From contig JACKBN010000004.1 of NCBI GenBank assembly GCA_020634565.1, positions 1 to 64,000 on the forward strand: a stretch of 64,000 nucleotides of DNA, given 5' to 3'. The notes below the pieces were generated by a model. That model ran no database searches. It had not been told where the DNA came from and worked only from the letters and a program-made list of their open reading frames with translations. Positions 26,219 to 39,700 of this stretch are shown here, piece by piece. This stretch comes from Ardenticatenaceae bacterium. Lineage in GTDB: Bacteria > Chloroflexota > Anaerolineae > Promineifilales > Promineifilaceae. Position 1 is the stretch's first letter; the number at the start of each line of letters is the position of its first letter. The translations under genes and the position numbers were made by a program.

Positions 26219-28327
26219 ATGAAACCAATACCAATCATGTATCGCATCGGGCTGGCTTTATCGGCTGTGCTGCTGCTGGCCGCGTGTAATTCTGAAGAAC
26301 CCACGCCAACGCCAGAGCCAACGGCCGTTGCGGACGCCGCCACCCCCGAAGAGGAAATGGAACCGACGGCCGAACCTACCGCTACGGATGAACCAACGGC
26401 CGTTCCGCCCACCAACACCCCCGAACCCACCGAGACGCCAGCGCCCACCGCGACGCCGGAACCAGCCTATGAGCCCGTGTACGAAACGGCCGATTGTGAA
26501 TTTGCCGTGCCTGCGGGCCGCGATGTGGCCTGTGGCTATCTGACCGTGCCAGAGAACCGGGATAATGTGGAAAACGGCCGTACTGTACGGCTGCATGTGG
26601 CGGTTTTCGCCAGCGAAAGCAGCAGCCCCGCGCCCGATCCCATCATCTATTTGGAAGGTGGCCCCGGTGGGGATGCGTTAGAAACCGTACCCTTGGCTTT
26701 TGAACTGCGCTTCTCTCCCTTCTTGGCCGATCACACCTTCATCATGTTTGATCAGCGTGGCACCGGCTACTCAGAACCGTCACTGGCCTGCCCCGAACTG
26801 GTGGACCTCACGTTTGAAACGCTGGATGATAACCTGACGCTGGAAGAAGGGCAGGCGCTAACGTTGGAGGCGCTGTCGGAATGCCGCGACCGGCTGCTTG
26901 AGGAAGGCGTCGATTTGACCGCCTACAACAGTGCCGAAAATGCGGCCGACGTAGCGGATCTGCGGGTGGCGCTGGGTTACGATGAGTGGAATCTGTACGG
27001 CATTTCCTACGGCACGCGCCTGGCTCAAACCATCGTGCGGGATTATCCGCAGGGGATTCGCAGCGTGATTTTGGACTCTACCTACCCGTTGGCGGCCAAC
27101 TTGCAGGTGGAAACCGCCTTCAACGCTGATCGCGCCTTCTCCGTGTTCTTTGCGGGCTGCGCTGCCGATGCGGCTTGTGCGGAAGCGTATCCCGATCTGG
27201 AGCAGGTGTTTGCCGATTTGGTAGACAGCCTGAATGAAGAGCCGATTGTCGTCACGGTTTTCAATATTTCTGATGGACAGCAGTATGATGCTCTGTTCAA
27301 TGGCGATGCCATGGTGAGCTTGCTGTTCCAGGCGCTCTACAGCGTAGAGATTACGCCGCTCATGCCCAAGCTGATTTATGATGTGCGTGACGGCCGTACC
27401 ACTGACCTCAGCACCATCCTTTCCAGCTTCCTGCTGCAACAAGAGTTTGCCAGCCAGGGGATGCAGATTTCGGTGCAGTGTAACGAAGAGATTAGTTTTG
27501 GTATGCCCGGCGAGGCGCTGAGTGCGCCCAATTTCCCCTACCTGGATCCCGTCTTTGAAGGCAGCGCTGTAACCGGCCAATTTGGTTTTGCTGTTTGCGA
27601 TTTGTGGCAGGCAGGCAAGGCGGATGCCATCGAAAACGAACCGGTCAGCAGCGATATTCCCACCCTCATTCTGGCTGGCGAATATGATCCCATCACGCCG
27701 CCAAGCTGGGGGCAAGATGTGGGCGAACGGTTTGGCAGCAGCTACTACTTTGAGTTCCCCGGCATTGGCCACGGCGCCAGCGTGTCTGGTGACTGCCCGT
27801 TGTCTGTCACCCAGGATTTCCTGGCTGATCCCACAACCGAACCAGATGCTGCTTGCATTAGCGAGATGGCTGGTCCGGTCTTTGTGGTGCCCGGCAGTGG
27901 CGGTGATGCTGCCAACGTCGAATTAGAGCCTTACACCAGCGATGTCTACGGTGTTTCTGGGGTTGTGCCCACCGGTTGGCAAGAACTGGCTCCCGGCACC
28001 TTTGTGCGCGGCGCTTCTGCGCTGGATCAAACGGTGATTATTCAACAAGCAGGCCCGCCAGGATTTAGCGCCGATGCGATTATCGGGCTGCTGGAAGGCC
28101 AGCTAGGGTTGGAAGAAACGCCTGAACCCAGTGGCGAATATGTGGATGTGAACGGCCGTTCCTGGACGTTGTACAGCTCAAATGTGCAAAACTTCCCCAT
28201 TCAGATGGCTTTCTATGAAGATGACGCTGGTTTGCTCATCATCATGTTGATTTCCGAGGAAAGCGACACGGATGCTCTGTTCAATTCCGTTTTCACTCCG
28301 GCAATGGATGCTTTAACGCGTAACTAA
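26219..28327 (+). CDS. lipoprotein alpha/beta hydrolase, TAP-like peptidase
   Basis: A 702-residue exported enzyme. The signal peptide ends in a lipobox (LSAVLLLAAC), so it should be lipid-anchored. A PT/E-rich spacer of about 55 residues follows. The hydrolase core (about 90-560) has the oxyanion segment LEGGPGGDAL, FDQRGTGYSEPS, the nucleophile S263 in YGISYGTRLAQ, D490 in AGEYDPITP and H518 in GIGHGAS. This matches the TAP-like/proline iminopeptidase group, which cuts N-terminal residues from peptides. The last 130 residues (from VYGVSGVVPTGWQELAPG) are a separate, unassigned domain. Two octamers fall in the spacer and encode Thr-Ala-Val. The gene converges on the PA14 gene across a repeat and a terminator. 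Confidence 0.88.
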   Translation: MKPIPIMYRIGLALSAVLLLAACNSEEPTPTPEPTAVADAATPEEEMEPTAEPTATDEPTAVPPTNTPEPTETPAPTATPEPAYEPVYETADCEFAVPAGRDVACGYLTVPENRDNVENGRTVRLHVAVFASESSSPAPDPIIYLEGGPGGDALETVPLAFELRFSPFLADHTFIMFDQRGTGYSEPSLACPELVDLTFETLDDNLTLEEGQALTLEALSECRDRLLEEGVDLTAYNSAENAADVADLRVALGYDEWNLYGISYGTRLAQTIVRDYPQGIRSVILDSTYPLAANLQVETAFNADRAFSVFFAGCAADAACAEAYPDLEQVFADLVDSLNEEPIVVTVFNISDGQQYDALFNGDAMVSLLFQALYSVEITPLMPKLIYDVRDGRTTDLSTILSSFLLQQEFASQGMQISVQCNEEISFGMPGEALSAPNFPYLDPVFEGSAVTGQFGFAVCDLWQAGKADAIENEPVSSDIPTLILAGEYDPITPPSWGQDVGERFGSSYYFEFPGIGHGASVSGDCPLSVTQDFLADPTTEPDAACISEMAGPVFVVPGSGGDAANVELEPYTSDVYGVSGVVPTGWQELAPGTFVRGASALDQTVIIQQAGPPGFSADAIIGLLEGQLGLEETPEPSGEYVDVNGRSWTLYSSNVQNFPIQMAFYEDDAGLLIIMLISEESDTDALFNSVFTPAMDALTRN

Positions 28328-28342
28328 AAATCCATCTGAAAA

Positions 28343-28410
28343 AGCCACAGAGAGAAAAGAGAAGGTAGAGCGTTGAATCAATCTCAAAAATCTCTGTGAA
28401 CTCTGTGGCT
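28343..28410. repeat. dispersed CACAGAG inverted-repeat element, copy 2
   Basis: Perfect arms AGCCACAGAG (28343-28352) and CTCTGTGGCT (28401-28410) enclose an AG-rich centre. It shares its arms and size with 3828-3893 and lies 15 bases past a stop codon. Confidence 0.6.
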
Positions 28411-28437
28411 ACTATTCGAGTTGCTACTAAAACAAAA

Positions 28438-28473
28438 ATGGCCGGACGGGTTTGAGCAAACCCGTCCGGCCAT
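28438..28473. terminator. bidirectional terminator
   Basis: ATGGCCGGACGGGTTT pairs perfectly with AAACCCGTCCGGCCAT around GAGC. It lies between the convergent hydrolase and PA14 genes. Confidence 0.9.
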
Positions 28474-28499
28474 CTTCTATTTAACTTATTTCCCTTCGC

Positions 28500-30278
28500 T
28501 TAACCACCTAAAACCGGTAGGCTAGCAAAAGCGGCGCTGTTGCTTACGTAATAGGCATTCATCCAGCCGATGGTGCCGTTGGGCAAGCGCATCTTGAGCC
28601 AGGTGGTGCTGCTGTTGCGACCCAGCAGGGTGACGTTGGTGCCGGAGGGAACGGCCGTAATCACTGGATAACTCACCCCAGGACCCGTCCTTAAATTGAC
28701 ATAATACGCATTTGTAATGTTGCCCGTGCCGCTTGACGGTGCTGGCGTGGGCGCTGTGCCTTGCCAAACGGGCATGTTGGCGATGTTCACATTTGTTTGC
28801 AGGTAATAAGATTTACCACTCACCCACGCTTTTGTGCCGTTGGGCATCGTGATCTGCACCCAGTTGGCGTCTGCACTGCGGTAACCCGTCAGGTTAACCG
28901 TCTGGTTTTTCACCAGCGTGGTGATGATGCTGTACTGAATGCCCGGCCCCGTGCGCACGTTCAGGTAGGAACTCACGACCGTGCCCGTGCCCACCGTGGG
29001 AGACGGAGAGGGGGTTGGCGTTGGCGCTGGCGTGGTCGTGACAGTTGTCCAGCTTATCTGCACCTGTGCCCCGCCCGTGGATTCATAATATTCTACTTGC
29101 AGCGGTACAGAGCCGTTTGGCAGGTCAATCTCGCCGCTAAACGTTTGTGGTGTGTGGTCTGTCCAGCCGTTAATCACTAGCTGGCCGTTTACCCACATGC
29201 GCACACCGTCATCTGACGTGGCTGTGAAGCGGTAGCGCCCGGCGGCAAAGTTCAGCGAACGGTTCCAGCGCACAGAGAAGTTATCGCTGTTGATGCCTGT
29301 GGCCGGTGAACTGCTGCCCCAGTTAAAGTTGATCTGGCTGTCATTGCGGGTGAGCACAGGTGAGCCACTCAATGTTTTGTTGTTAAAGTATTGCCCGGTC
29401 CAGTCGCCTGAACCGCTCAATTTCACCCAACTCAGCTTGGCAACCGCGCCGCCCACGTTTTCAAAGTATTCCATTTGGATGGGTACGCTGCCGCTGGGCA
29501 GATCGATTTCGGCCGAGTAGGTTGTGTTACCGTTGACCCACTGGTTGATGAGGAGCTGATTATTTACCCAGAGCCGCGCGCCATCATCCACCTGGACGAT
29601 GAAGCGGTACCGGCCTGCATCAAAGTTCAGGCTGCGCGTCCAGCGGGCCGAAAACTGGTCTGCGACCACTGTGGCGGCGGGGGAGCCAACGCCCCAGTCG
29701 AAGTTGATGCTGGCATCATCCCGCACCAGTACGGGATTACCGGATAGGCTGGTGTTGTTGAAATATTCACCCTTCCAGTTGGCAATGGGTACGGGGGCTG
29801 TGCCGCCAACGGCCGTCCATGCTAATTTGGCTATGGCATCCCCACCCGCTTCATAATATTCCACTTTTACCGCGTGATCGCCCGCATTCAGGTAGACATC
29901 GGCCGAAAGGGAATGCACCTGGCTGTCCCACCAGGAGTCGATAATCAGCACGTTATCGACGTAAACGCGCATGCCATCATCCATCGTGGCGGTAAAGCGG
30001 TAGGCGCTGGAAGTGGGAAAGTTGATGCTGCGCGTCCAGCGGGCCGAAAATAGATCCTTGTCGATTGTCGCGTCAGGTGCGCCATCACCCCAATCGTGAT
30101 TTAACTCCGATTCGTTGCGCTGCAAGACGGCCGTTCCAGACAATGTTTTGTTGTTCCAATATGTGGCCTGCCAGCTGTTATCTGCTGCTAGCAATGGATT
30201 GGCGGGAACAAAGGCCAATAAGCTACCGAGCAGCATAGCGGCGGCCAGAAAAACCAAAGTAAGCTTGTGCTTTTTCAT
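28500..30278 (-). CDS. secreted protein with three PA14-like domains and two SH3-type domains
   Basis: A 592-residue protein, start taken at the ATG at 30278 (MKKHKLTLVFLAAAMLLGS) with an AGGTGG in front. A signal peptide ends near LLAAD. Three PA14-like sugar-binding domains of about 125 residues follow. They share YFNN.SLSG.PVL.R, INFDWG and FSARWTRSLNF, and each ends in a Y.EN/ST.GA segment. A Pro/Thr/Ser linker then leads to two bacterial SH3 domains (SYLNVRTGPGIQYSIITTL and YYVNLRTGPGVSYPVITAV), a fold that often binds peptidoglycan. The protein would sit at the cell wall and hold polysaccharide. No catalytic domain is present. It is transcribed away from the first giant gene. Confidence 0.9.
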   Translation of the reverse strand: MKKHKLTLVFLAAAMLLGSLLAFVPANPLLAADNSWQATYWNNKTLSGTAVLQRNESELNHDWGDGAPDATIDKDLFSARWTRSINFPTSSAYRFTATMDDGMRVYVDNVLIIDSWWDSQVHSLSADVYLNAGDHAVKVEYYEAGGDAIAKLAWTAVGGTAPVPIANWKGEYFNNTSLSGNPVLVRDDASINFDWGVGSPAATVVADQFSARWTRSLNFDAGRYRFIVQVDDGARLWVNNQLLINQWVNGNTTYSAEIDLPSGSVPIQMEYFENVGGAVAKLSWVKLSGSGDWTGQYFNNKTLSGSPVLTRNDSQINFNWGSSSPATGINSDNFSVRWNRSLNFAAGRYRFTATSDDGVRMWVNGQLVINGWTDHTPQTFSGEIDLPNGSVPLQVEYYESTGGAQVQISWTTVTTTPAPTPTPSPSPTVGTGTVVSSYLNVRTGPGIQYSIITTLVKNQTVNLTGYRSADANWVQITMPNGTKAWVSGKSYYLQTNVNIANMPVWQGTAPTPAPSSGTGNITNAYYVNLRTGPGVSYPVITAVPSGTNVTLLGRNSSTTWLKMRLPNGTIGWMNAYYVSNSAAFASLPVLGG

Positions 30279-30794
30279 GATCCACCTCGTTTGGCCCAAC
30301 CGTTATTTGGCTGGGCTGGTAAGTTCTACATTATGTTGTCGCGGTTGGGGCGACTTTTGTAACAGGCAATTTGACGATACGTAAGACAATACGCATTTGT
30401 TGGGGCAAGGGGCGCCAAGAAGCATCCGATGTAGACCACCGATTTCCTCAGCAAATGTAAGGCTATTTTACCCTATTCTCTCGCCTTTTTCTCGACGAAA
30501 TACCGGTGAAACGGCCGTATATTTCTACGCTTTCCCTTACGATTTTTGTTACAAAAATTCTTGAATGTTTCTAATTTCCTATGCAAAAAACGGCCGTCAA
30601 GGACTATCGCTCTAGTTACCTCTCTTCTCTGGTGAAATATGCTGGCATCAGTGAAGTCACCGTTTTTGTTTGTAAGACCTCCTAGACGAGTTTCTCTGAC
30701 CCGTGTCTTTGAGGGAAACAAATTACTGAAGTTACCCAAAGAAGCGTTACCTAATAAATATTTATTGACTAAAGTTATAAGTTTGGAGCGATTC
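30279..30794. promoter_or_regulatory. divergent region upstream of the first giant gene
   Basis: This 516-base gap separates the PA14 gene from the first giant gene and should hold promoters for both. Two octamers lie here (about 30511 and 30590). I found no riboswitch match and no convincing -35/-10 pair. A 107-codon minus-strand frame here lacks gene features. Confidence 0.4.
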
Positions 30795-33700
30795 ATGCCT
30801 GTTCACCCGAATTACACCCTTCGTTATTTTTCAAAATTCCGCTTTGGGCGGGGAGCCACCTATATTGTGCTGTTATTGCTGGCGCTGCCCTTTCTGGGAC
30901 ATTCGCTGCCGACCCAGGCCGCCAATCCAGATGGGGATTTGCGCCTTCGGATTATGACGGCTCCCAATTTTGTTGTGGATTCCAATGTGGAGTCGCCTTC
31001 CACCTACGCCCCAGAAGCAGCCACAATTGGCGCTCAATTTTGTAACGATGGCACGGATACGCTCACCGATGTCTTTGGCTACATTGGCGATTTTGACCCC
31101 AATGGTGACTTGGACAGCTCCGACAGCACGCCAGGTATTTATCCGTCCCGCACCCACAGTGGGTTAACCGGCACGTTTCAACTGGTGCATGAAGGGGGTT
31201 CTGCGGGCACAAACGATGCGCGTCGTTACGTAGGCGATCTGGACCCAGGCGAATGTAAAACCCAGTATTGGCTGCTCAGCTATCCCCGATTGGACGACGA
31301 TGGGCATTCCGTTACCGGCGGCATCAAGCCGGATGATGATTTGTGGCTGAATTATGATGTGTGGGCAACGGCCGTTGATAACGGCACCCCGCTCGAAGCT
31401 AACCTAACGTTAAAAGCCAACATGCGCAATGAAATCTCGGCGGCTGCCAACAAAATCTGGCCCAACGGCGATAACAAAGTGCCGGATGTGTATAAAGATT
31501 CCATCAGCGAACTGCTCGGTTGGGATACCATAACCCCTTCTGGTGGCACCGATGTGTATCCTGGGGACACCGCCATTCTCAAAGGCGTTTGGTACGATTT
31601 AGGTAACGTGGGGGCTGGTTTTGATAACGACGGCGACTTGGTTCCAGACAAAAACGCCTGGGTGCAGCCGGTAGGCGATCCGGGCAATTACGATCCTGGC
31701 TGTTTCCGCCTGGTGCGCACCTATGGCATCGTCATTGTTAAGCTCAAGGGCGGCGGCGAATACCTTATTCCCTTCGTCGATCAGCTCTACTTCCAAAATA
31801 TCCCTGAAAACACAGGCGCGGTTGGCCTGGTCTTTTACGAATATGCCGCTTTGGATGGCACCTGTCAGGCCAGCTTAACGCCTTATCAGGAAGTGGCCTC
31901 CGGTTTCGACAACGAAAAGTTTAACGGCGACTATGGCCATCATGTGCCACCGCTGTCCAGTCTGGACCCCACCGTGACGCTCGACAAAACAGTGGACCAG
32001 GCGCTCATTGGCCCTGCATTGCCGGACACGCTCACCTATACGCTCACAATTTCAAACACGGGCCCCGTCGCTGTGGGCGATCCAGATATTGGCTTGCCGC
32101 TGGTGATTGAAGAAGCGATCCCCGCAGGTACCAGCTATGTGGCTGGTACGGCCGTTTCCAACAACACCCTGCCCACCGGGGTAAGCAGCTACACCATTCT
32201 CTACTCCACCGACCACGGCAATACCTGGAGCCAGACAGAACCGCCTGCCGCTACCGTTACCAACATTCAATGGTGGCTCTCTAACGTGCTGGCTTCTGGA
32301 GCAGGTGGGGATGTCACCTTTCAGGTAACAGTGCCCACCACGTACACCGGGGCGATTGTGCCCAACGAGGCCCAGCTGAGTTTTGGCTATGCGCCACCAT
32401 TTGCGGAAGATACGGCCGTTACCCGCATTCGTGGCATCAACGAACTGGGTGATACCGTCTTTACCGACGACGGCAATGGTGAGGGCAATCAGGGAAATGG
32501 TGTGCAGGACGGCAATGAAGCAGGCATTCCTGGCATCACGGTTAACCTCTATTACGATGAGGATGGCGACGGCGTTGGCGAATATTTCCTGGAAAGCGCC
32601 GTCACAGACAGTAATGGCAATTATTTGTTTACGGAGTTGGCAGACGGCCGTTACGTCGTAGAAGTTGATCCGGCTGATGCAGCCCTGCCCACAGGATATG
32701 CACCCACCACAAAAACCAGCCTGCCGGTCAGCCTCGATGTGACCAACAGCGACAGCAACCCCGTCTCTTACCTGGATGCTGACTTTGGCTTCTCCCCCGC
32801 GCTCATTTTGGAAAAGACCCTGACCTCACCCCCACCTGCCTACGAAGGCCAGGAAGTTACCTACAGCATCGACGTGACCAACGCCATGCCCGACGGCAGC
32901 TTCCAGCCAGAGTATTGGGCCACGGCCGCCATTGCCGGTACAGAATATGAAGCCACCGTAGCCGACAACGCAAATAACGTCATTGGCGAACCAGATGGCG
33001 TCGTTAACAGTCAAATTCAGAACTGGCCTGAAGGCCTGGTGTATGCTGGCATGGTCAAAGGCACTGGCTTCCAGGTAGATGCCTGTGGCTCCATCACCCA
33101 GGTGGAGGCGCTGTACCAAATTGAGATTACCGCCCCCCTGGACGATGATTTTGTTTGGGGCATCATTCAACTTAACGGTACCGATTGGTACACTTTCCAA
33201 CTCACGCCAGCCGAGTCGAATGCCTTTGCGGTTGCTGGTGGTGGTCTGTTGGCTGTCGATATTACCAGCAGCAACATGGGCCACGCAGGCAGCGTGACCG
33301 ATTGGGCAACCTTTGACAACGTGCCCAGCAATGAATTGCAACTAGGCATTGGTGGTGATAAAGAAACCAATGCTGACGGCGAATGGCTGTTGGTTGACGC
33401 CATTGGCGTGCGCATCACCAATGACGGTTCCAGCTGTACCAACTTCACCTCAGACACCATTCTTAATCCGGTCCCGTTGAGTGACAGCTACGATCCAACA
33501 CAACTTTCGTTTATTGCGGCGGATGTGGTGCCAACGGCCGTAAACAGTGGCTCTGGCATCATCACCTGGAACAACGTTGGCCCCCTTGCCCCTGGTGAAA
33601 CCAAAACCATTAACCTCACCTTCGAGGCGTTGGAACCCGCCGGTAATTTGGTAGAGACATTGACGAATACGGCCGTTATCAACAACGCCACCTTCATCAA

Positions 33701-36700
33701 CGGCCAACCCGCCAATGACGCCACCGATGATGCCGTCACAACGCTAAACCCCACTGGTTCCATTGCCGGTACCATTTGGAGCGAAGGCAGCGGCGGCAGC
33801 ACCACTGGTTGGAATGGTGTAACCGGATGGGAAGCAGGTCTCGATTTGAAAGTGCCTGAAGTGACCGTTTATTTGTATGGTTGCACCGATGGTTTTGGTA
33901 CGTTGCTAAACCCCGATACAGTTTCTAACCGTGCCTGCACCAGCGTGCAAAATGATGGCACTTGGGAACTGCTTGCTACCACAACCACAGACGCCAACGG
34001 CGACTATCTATTTGACGGCCTGCGCAATGGCTACTACACCGTTGAAGTAGAGACAAGCACCCTGCCCGGTACGGTTGCCCAAACGGCCGAAGCCGGATCA
34101 AGCGATGCAAACCAAAACGGCGGTGGCCGTACCTGTGGTACTTGTAATAGTTACTGGGGCGATATCACAGCCAATCTGAGCCCCGCCAACTTCAACCCCA
34201 TCAACACAGTCGGGGAAGACATCATCAACGTAAACTTTGGCTATACAGTACCCCCGGCAATTTATGGCGTCCTTTGGGAAGACAATGACGGTGACGGCAT
34301 TCGTGACGCTGGGGAAGACCCGCTCGGCGCAGGCATTACTGTCACCCTAACAGACGATCTGAGCAACACGCTCACCACCACCACCCTGGCAGATGGTAGC
34401 TACCAATTTGTCAACCTCGTTCCCGGACGTACCTACACCGTCACCGTGAACACCGGCACGCTGCCCGGCACGGGCTGGAGCAACACGGCCGATCCCGACG
34501 GCACCCCCAACAGCCAATACATCGTTGGCACGCTGACGGCGGGGCAAGTCTCTGGCTCGCATGATTTTGGTTACCATCAGACGGGAACGGCCGTAATCGG
34601 CGATACCGTCTACTACGATTGGGATGGCGATGGCACGCAAGATAGTGGCGAAGAAGGCATTGCTGGCGTAACGCTCTCCCTTTATGAAGATAGCAACAAC
34701 GATGGCGAGCTGGATCTAACCACGGACGCGCTCATCGCCACCGACGTGACCGATGCTGACGGCAACTACTCATTCAACAACCTTCCGGCTGGCAGCTACG
34801 TTGTGGTGAGCGAGATGCCCGCCGATACCGTTGCTACCGGTGACCCGGATGAAAGCGGCCAATGCACCCTTTGTGATTTGGCCGGCGCATCCACCAACCT
34901 CACCGCAGGCAGCACCGACGACACGGTAGACTTTGGCTTCCTGCCTTTGGGCACGGGCAGCATTGGCGATACCGTTTGGCTGGATGTCAACGGCGATGGG
35001 GTGCAGTCGGGCGTGCAAGAGCTTGGTCTGGGCGGCATTACCGTGCAGCTATTTGTGGACCTGAATGGCGACACTACGTTTGACGTGGTGCTTACCACTA
35101 GCACCGATGCCAACGGCAACTATCTGTTTGAGAACCTGCCAGATGGCAACTATGAAGTAACTATTGACCTGACCGATCCGGATATTCCCACCGACGGCCT
35201 GAACAACGACTATGTGCTGACCACAAACAGCACTTTTGCCACGACGCTAAGTGGCAACAGCTATCTGCTAGCCGATTTTGGCTTTGCCCCGCTTGGCGCG
35301 ATTGGCGACACGATTTATTGGGACGCCAACGGCGATGGCGAGTACGATTGGAACGAGTCTGGCATTCCTGGGGTTGTTATTACCCTCACCAATGCGACGG
35401 CTCAAACACTGATAATTGATGGTGTTTCTTACGCCCCCGGTGCGGTCATTACCACGACAACGACCGATGGAAACGGCCGTTACCTCTTCGATGCGCTTCC
35501 CCCGGCTGATTACGGCGTCACGGTTGGCCCGATTGGCGGCTCACCCACACTCACGGGCGATCCCGAAGCCGACGGCGTGCCTTGCACCGATCCCGGTGCT
35601 ACGGGTTGTGATGGCACCACCACGGTCACCATCGGCTACGGCACCAACTATATGGGCGCAGACTTTGGTTATCAGGCACCCGGTGCTTTTGGCGATTACG
35701 TCTGGTTTGACCAAAATGGCGACGGCGTGCAGGACAGCGGCGAAATCGGCTTGGCTGGCGTGGTGATCACCGCCACCACCACCGCCGATGTGACCGTCGG
35801 CGGCGTTAACTATCCCGCTGGCACGACCATCACCACCACCACTGATTACGACGGCTACTACAGCTTCGACAACCTCATCAGCAATGGCAGCGCGGCTACC
35901 TGGACGGTCACTTCAGCCATCCCGGCCAGCATGAGCCCCACCTACGATGCCGACGGCACGCCCAACGCCAGCACCACGGTGACGATTGATCCGAGCGGGG
36001 ATGTAACGGCCGTTGGCGGCACCCCCTGCACCAACTGTTCACTCACCGTAGATTTTGGCTTTGAAATGGACGGCCCCTACAGCCTCAATGGCTCCGTTTG
36101 TTTGGAAGGTGACACCGCCAGCAATCGCGTTTGCGGCGACGGCACCGATGTGCCCGTGGGCGGCTACCAGGTTTATCTGTACAACGACGATGGACTGTAT
36201 CTGGGAACCACCTACACCGATGCCAGCGGGTTTTACAGCTTTAGCAATCTGGTGGATGACACTTACTTCGTAGTCATTGGCGGATCCTTGCCGCCGCTGG
36301 ATACGGCCGAATTTGTCACCACCCCTGCTGATACACCCGCAACGAACATCATCGACACAGGCACCAGCATTTACCAGATTGTGCCGGTAAACTCAGCGAC
36401 CGCTGCTGGAGATGGTGGCAGCGACAGCAACATCGTGGAAGCGGTAGATTTTGCTTACCTCTCCACGGTGGACTTTGATTTCGGCGACCTGCCGCAATCC
36501 TACAACACTACGCTGGAAGGCAATCCCAGCGGCCCGCGCCATGAGGTGCCCACCACACCCACCCTCTACCTGGGCACCGCACCGGACAGCGAGCTGAACG
36601 GCGTGCCTGACGTAGCAGCCAGCAGCGACGGCAGCGACGAAGATGGCGTTACGCCTGTGGACATCCAAAGCTGGACTGATGGCACCGATGGCGGCAGCGT

Positions 36701-39700
36701 GAGCGTTGAAGTTGTGGGCAGCGGCTGGCTGGTTGGCTGGATTGACTTCAATGGTGATGGCGATCTCACCGACAGCGGCGAGCTGATCATTGACCAAGCC
36801 GTCTCTACCAATACCTACACCTTCGCCTTTGATATTCCCGCTGGCACCATGAGCGGCAGCCCAACGAATTTTTACGGCCGTTTCCGCCTCTTCTCTGAAC
36901 AACCACCCTTCTCTGCCTTTGCCTACAGTGGCCCTGCTTCTGCTGGTGAGGTGGAAGATTACAACTGGCTGCTCAGCGAAAACCCCGTGATCGGCATCGC
37001 CAAACGATTGGTAAGCGTCAGTGGCAACGGCGACGGCTCTTACACCGTCACCTATGGCCTCAACGTGGAAAATCTAGGTGACGTAGCGCTGCAAAACGTG
37101 CAGGTAACCGACAACCTTGCCACGACCTTTGCCGCTGCCGACAGCTATGCCGTCTCCAGCGTGACCAGCGACCTCTTCACCGTGAACTACCCCGGTTACG
37201 ATGGCAGCAGCAATATCAATTTGCTAACTGGTAGCGACAGCCTGGCCCTGAACACCACGGCCCAAATTACCCTGACGGTGGTGATGACCCCCGGCCTCGC
37301 CCTTGGCCCATACAACAACTCAGCAACGGCAAATGGGGAAAGCCCCAGCGGCACGCCCACCACAGATATATCCGACGACGGCACCGATCCCGATCCAGAT
37401 GGCGGCAGTGACCCCAACGAAACTGGGGAAAATGACCCCACGCCGCTGCTGTTTGCGGCTGTTACCGGTCACGTCTTCATCGACTTAGATGGCAACGGCG
37501 CGCAGAATGGTGCAGAGTCAGATCTGCCCAATGTGGATGTGATCATCACTGATCTGAATGGCGACACGCAAACAGTAACGACAGATGCCAACGGTGACTA
37601 TACGGCCGTTGTGCCCGCAGGCAACACCGCCGCCAATATTGATGAAACAACCTTGCCCGCCGGGTACACCCAAACGGCTGGAACAGATCCCTCATCAGTA
37701 ACGGCCGTTGCGGGCAACACAGCAGACATCGGTGAAGATGGTTATCAGCCATCTTCCTCTCTCACCGTTGAAAAACTTCTAACTGCCAATGGCGATGAAG
37801 ATAACTCTAGCAGCATCAGCGTAGGCGACACATTGACCTACACCATCACAGCCACCAATAATGGTAGTTCCATATTAAACAATGTTACCGTCAGCGACGA
37901 TCTAACCGGGCAGAGCACCAGTTGCCTAACTGTAGCCCCCAGCGCAACGTGCGTTCTGATCGCCACCTACACCGTAACGCAGGCAGATGTGGATGCTGGC
38001 TATGTCGAAAACACCGCCACGGCAGATTCCGATGAAACAGATCCAGTAGATGACACCCACAACGAGCCAGTACCGCAAAACCCAGCACTCGTGCTAGATA
38101 AAGCGCTGTTTGGCTACGCTGATGAAGACAGTTCCGGCACAATTACCCTGAACGATGTCCTCACCTACACTTTCACCACAACCAATACTGGCAACGTGAC
38201 GTTGACCGGCGTAACCATCGTTGACCCGTTGCCAGGGCTGAGTGCCTTGAGCTGTGACCAATCTCAACCAGCCACTCTAACAGTTGGTGGTACTTTGACC
38301 TGTACAGCGACCTACACCGTGACGCAAGCGGATGTGGATGCTGGTACAGTAAACAATACCGCAACGGCCGACAGCGACCAGACCAGTCCGGACACCGACA
38401 GCGAAACTGTACCCGTGCCGCAAAACCCCGCACTCGTGCTAGACAAGGTGCTGTTTGGCTATTCTGATGAAGACGCATCCGGCACTCTTACTTTGAATGA
38501 TGTCCTCACCTACACCTTCACTACCACCAACACTGGAAACGTGACGTTAACAGGTGTAACCATCGTTGACCCATTGCCAGGACTGAGTGCCTTAAGCTGT
38601 AACCAATCTCAACCAGCCACTTTGGCGGTTGGGGGCACCTTGAATTGCTCAGCCACCTACACCGTAACGCAAGCAGATGTGGATGCCGGTGCGGTTAACA
38701 ATACTGCAACAGCCGACAGCGACCAGACTGGCCCAGATACTGATAGTGAAACCGTCCCTGTGCCGCAAAACCCGGCGCTCGCGCTGGATAAGGCACTGTT
38801 TGGCTATGCCGATGAAGACGGGTCGGGCACCATTACCCTGAACGATGTACTTACTTACACCTTTACCACAACCAATACCGGAAACGTGACGCTGACGGGC
38901 GTAACCATCGTTGACTCACTTCCTGGATTGAGTTCCTTGAGCTGTGATCAAACTCAACCAGTCACGCTGGCGGTTGGCGGAACCTTAACCTGCTCAGCTA
39001 CTTACACCGTAACGCAAACGGATGTAGATGCCGGTGCAGTTGACAATACCGCAACGGCCGATTCCACTGAAACAGACCCGGTGGATGACAGTGAAACCGT
39101 GCCAGTAGCGCAAAATCCAGCACTCATCCTGGATAAGGCACTGTTTGGCTACGCCGATGAAGACGCATCCGGCACCATTACCCTAAACGATGTTCTCACC
39201 TACACCTTCACAACGACCAACACCGGAAACGTGACTTTGACGGGCGTAACCATCGTTGATCCGCTACCTGGATTAAGTGCACTGACTTGTGACCAGCCCC
39301 AACCTGCAACCCTGGCCGTTGGTGGTACCTTGACCTGCTCAGCGGCCTACATTGTGATGCAAGCAGATGTGGATGCCGGTGCGGTTAACAATACCGCAAC
39401 AGCCGACAGTGACCAGACTGGTCCAGATACCGACAGCGAAACTGTCCCTGTCTCACAAAATCCGGCGCTCGTCTTGGACAAGGCGCTGTTTGGCTATGCC
39501 GATGAAGATGTGTCGGGCACTATCACCCTGAACGATGTCCTCACCTACACTTTTACCACAACCAACACTGGCAACGTGACACTGACAGGTGTAACCATCG
39601 TTGACCCGCTTCCTGGACTGAGTGTGTTGAGCTGCGACCAATCCCAACCGGCAACCCTGGCTGTTGGCGGCACCTTAACTTGCTCAGCGACCTACACTAT

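Noticed and set aside
30473..30796. 107-codon minus-strand frame upstream of giant 1
   Set aside because: No recognisable family, and its start codon lies at the giant gene's own start; more likely a chance frame.
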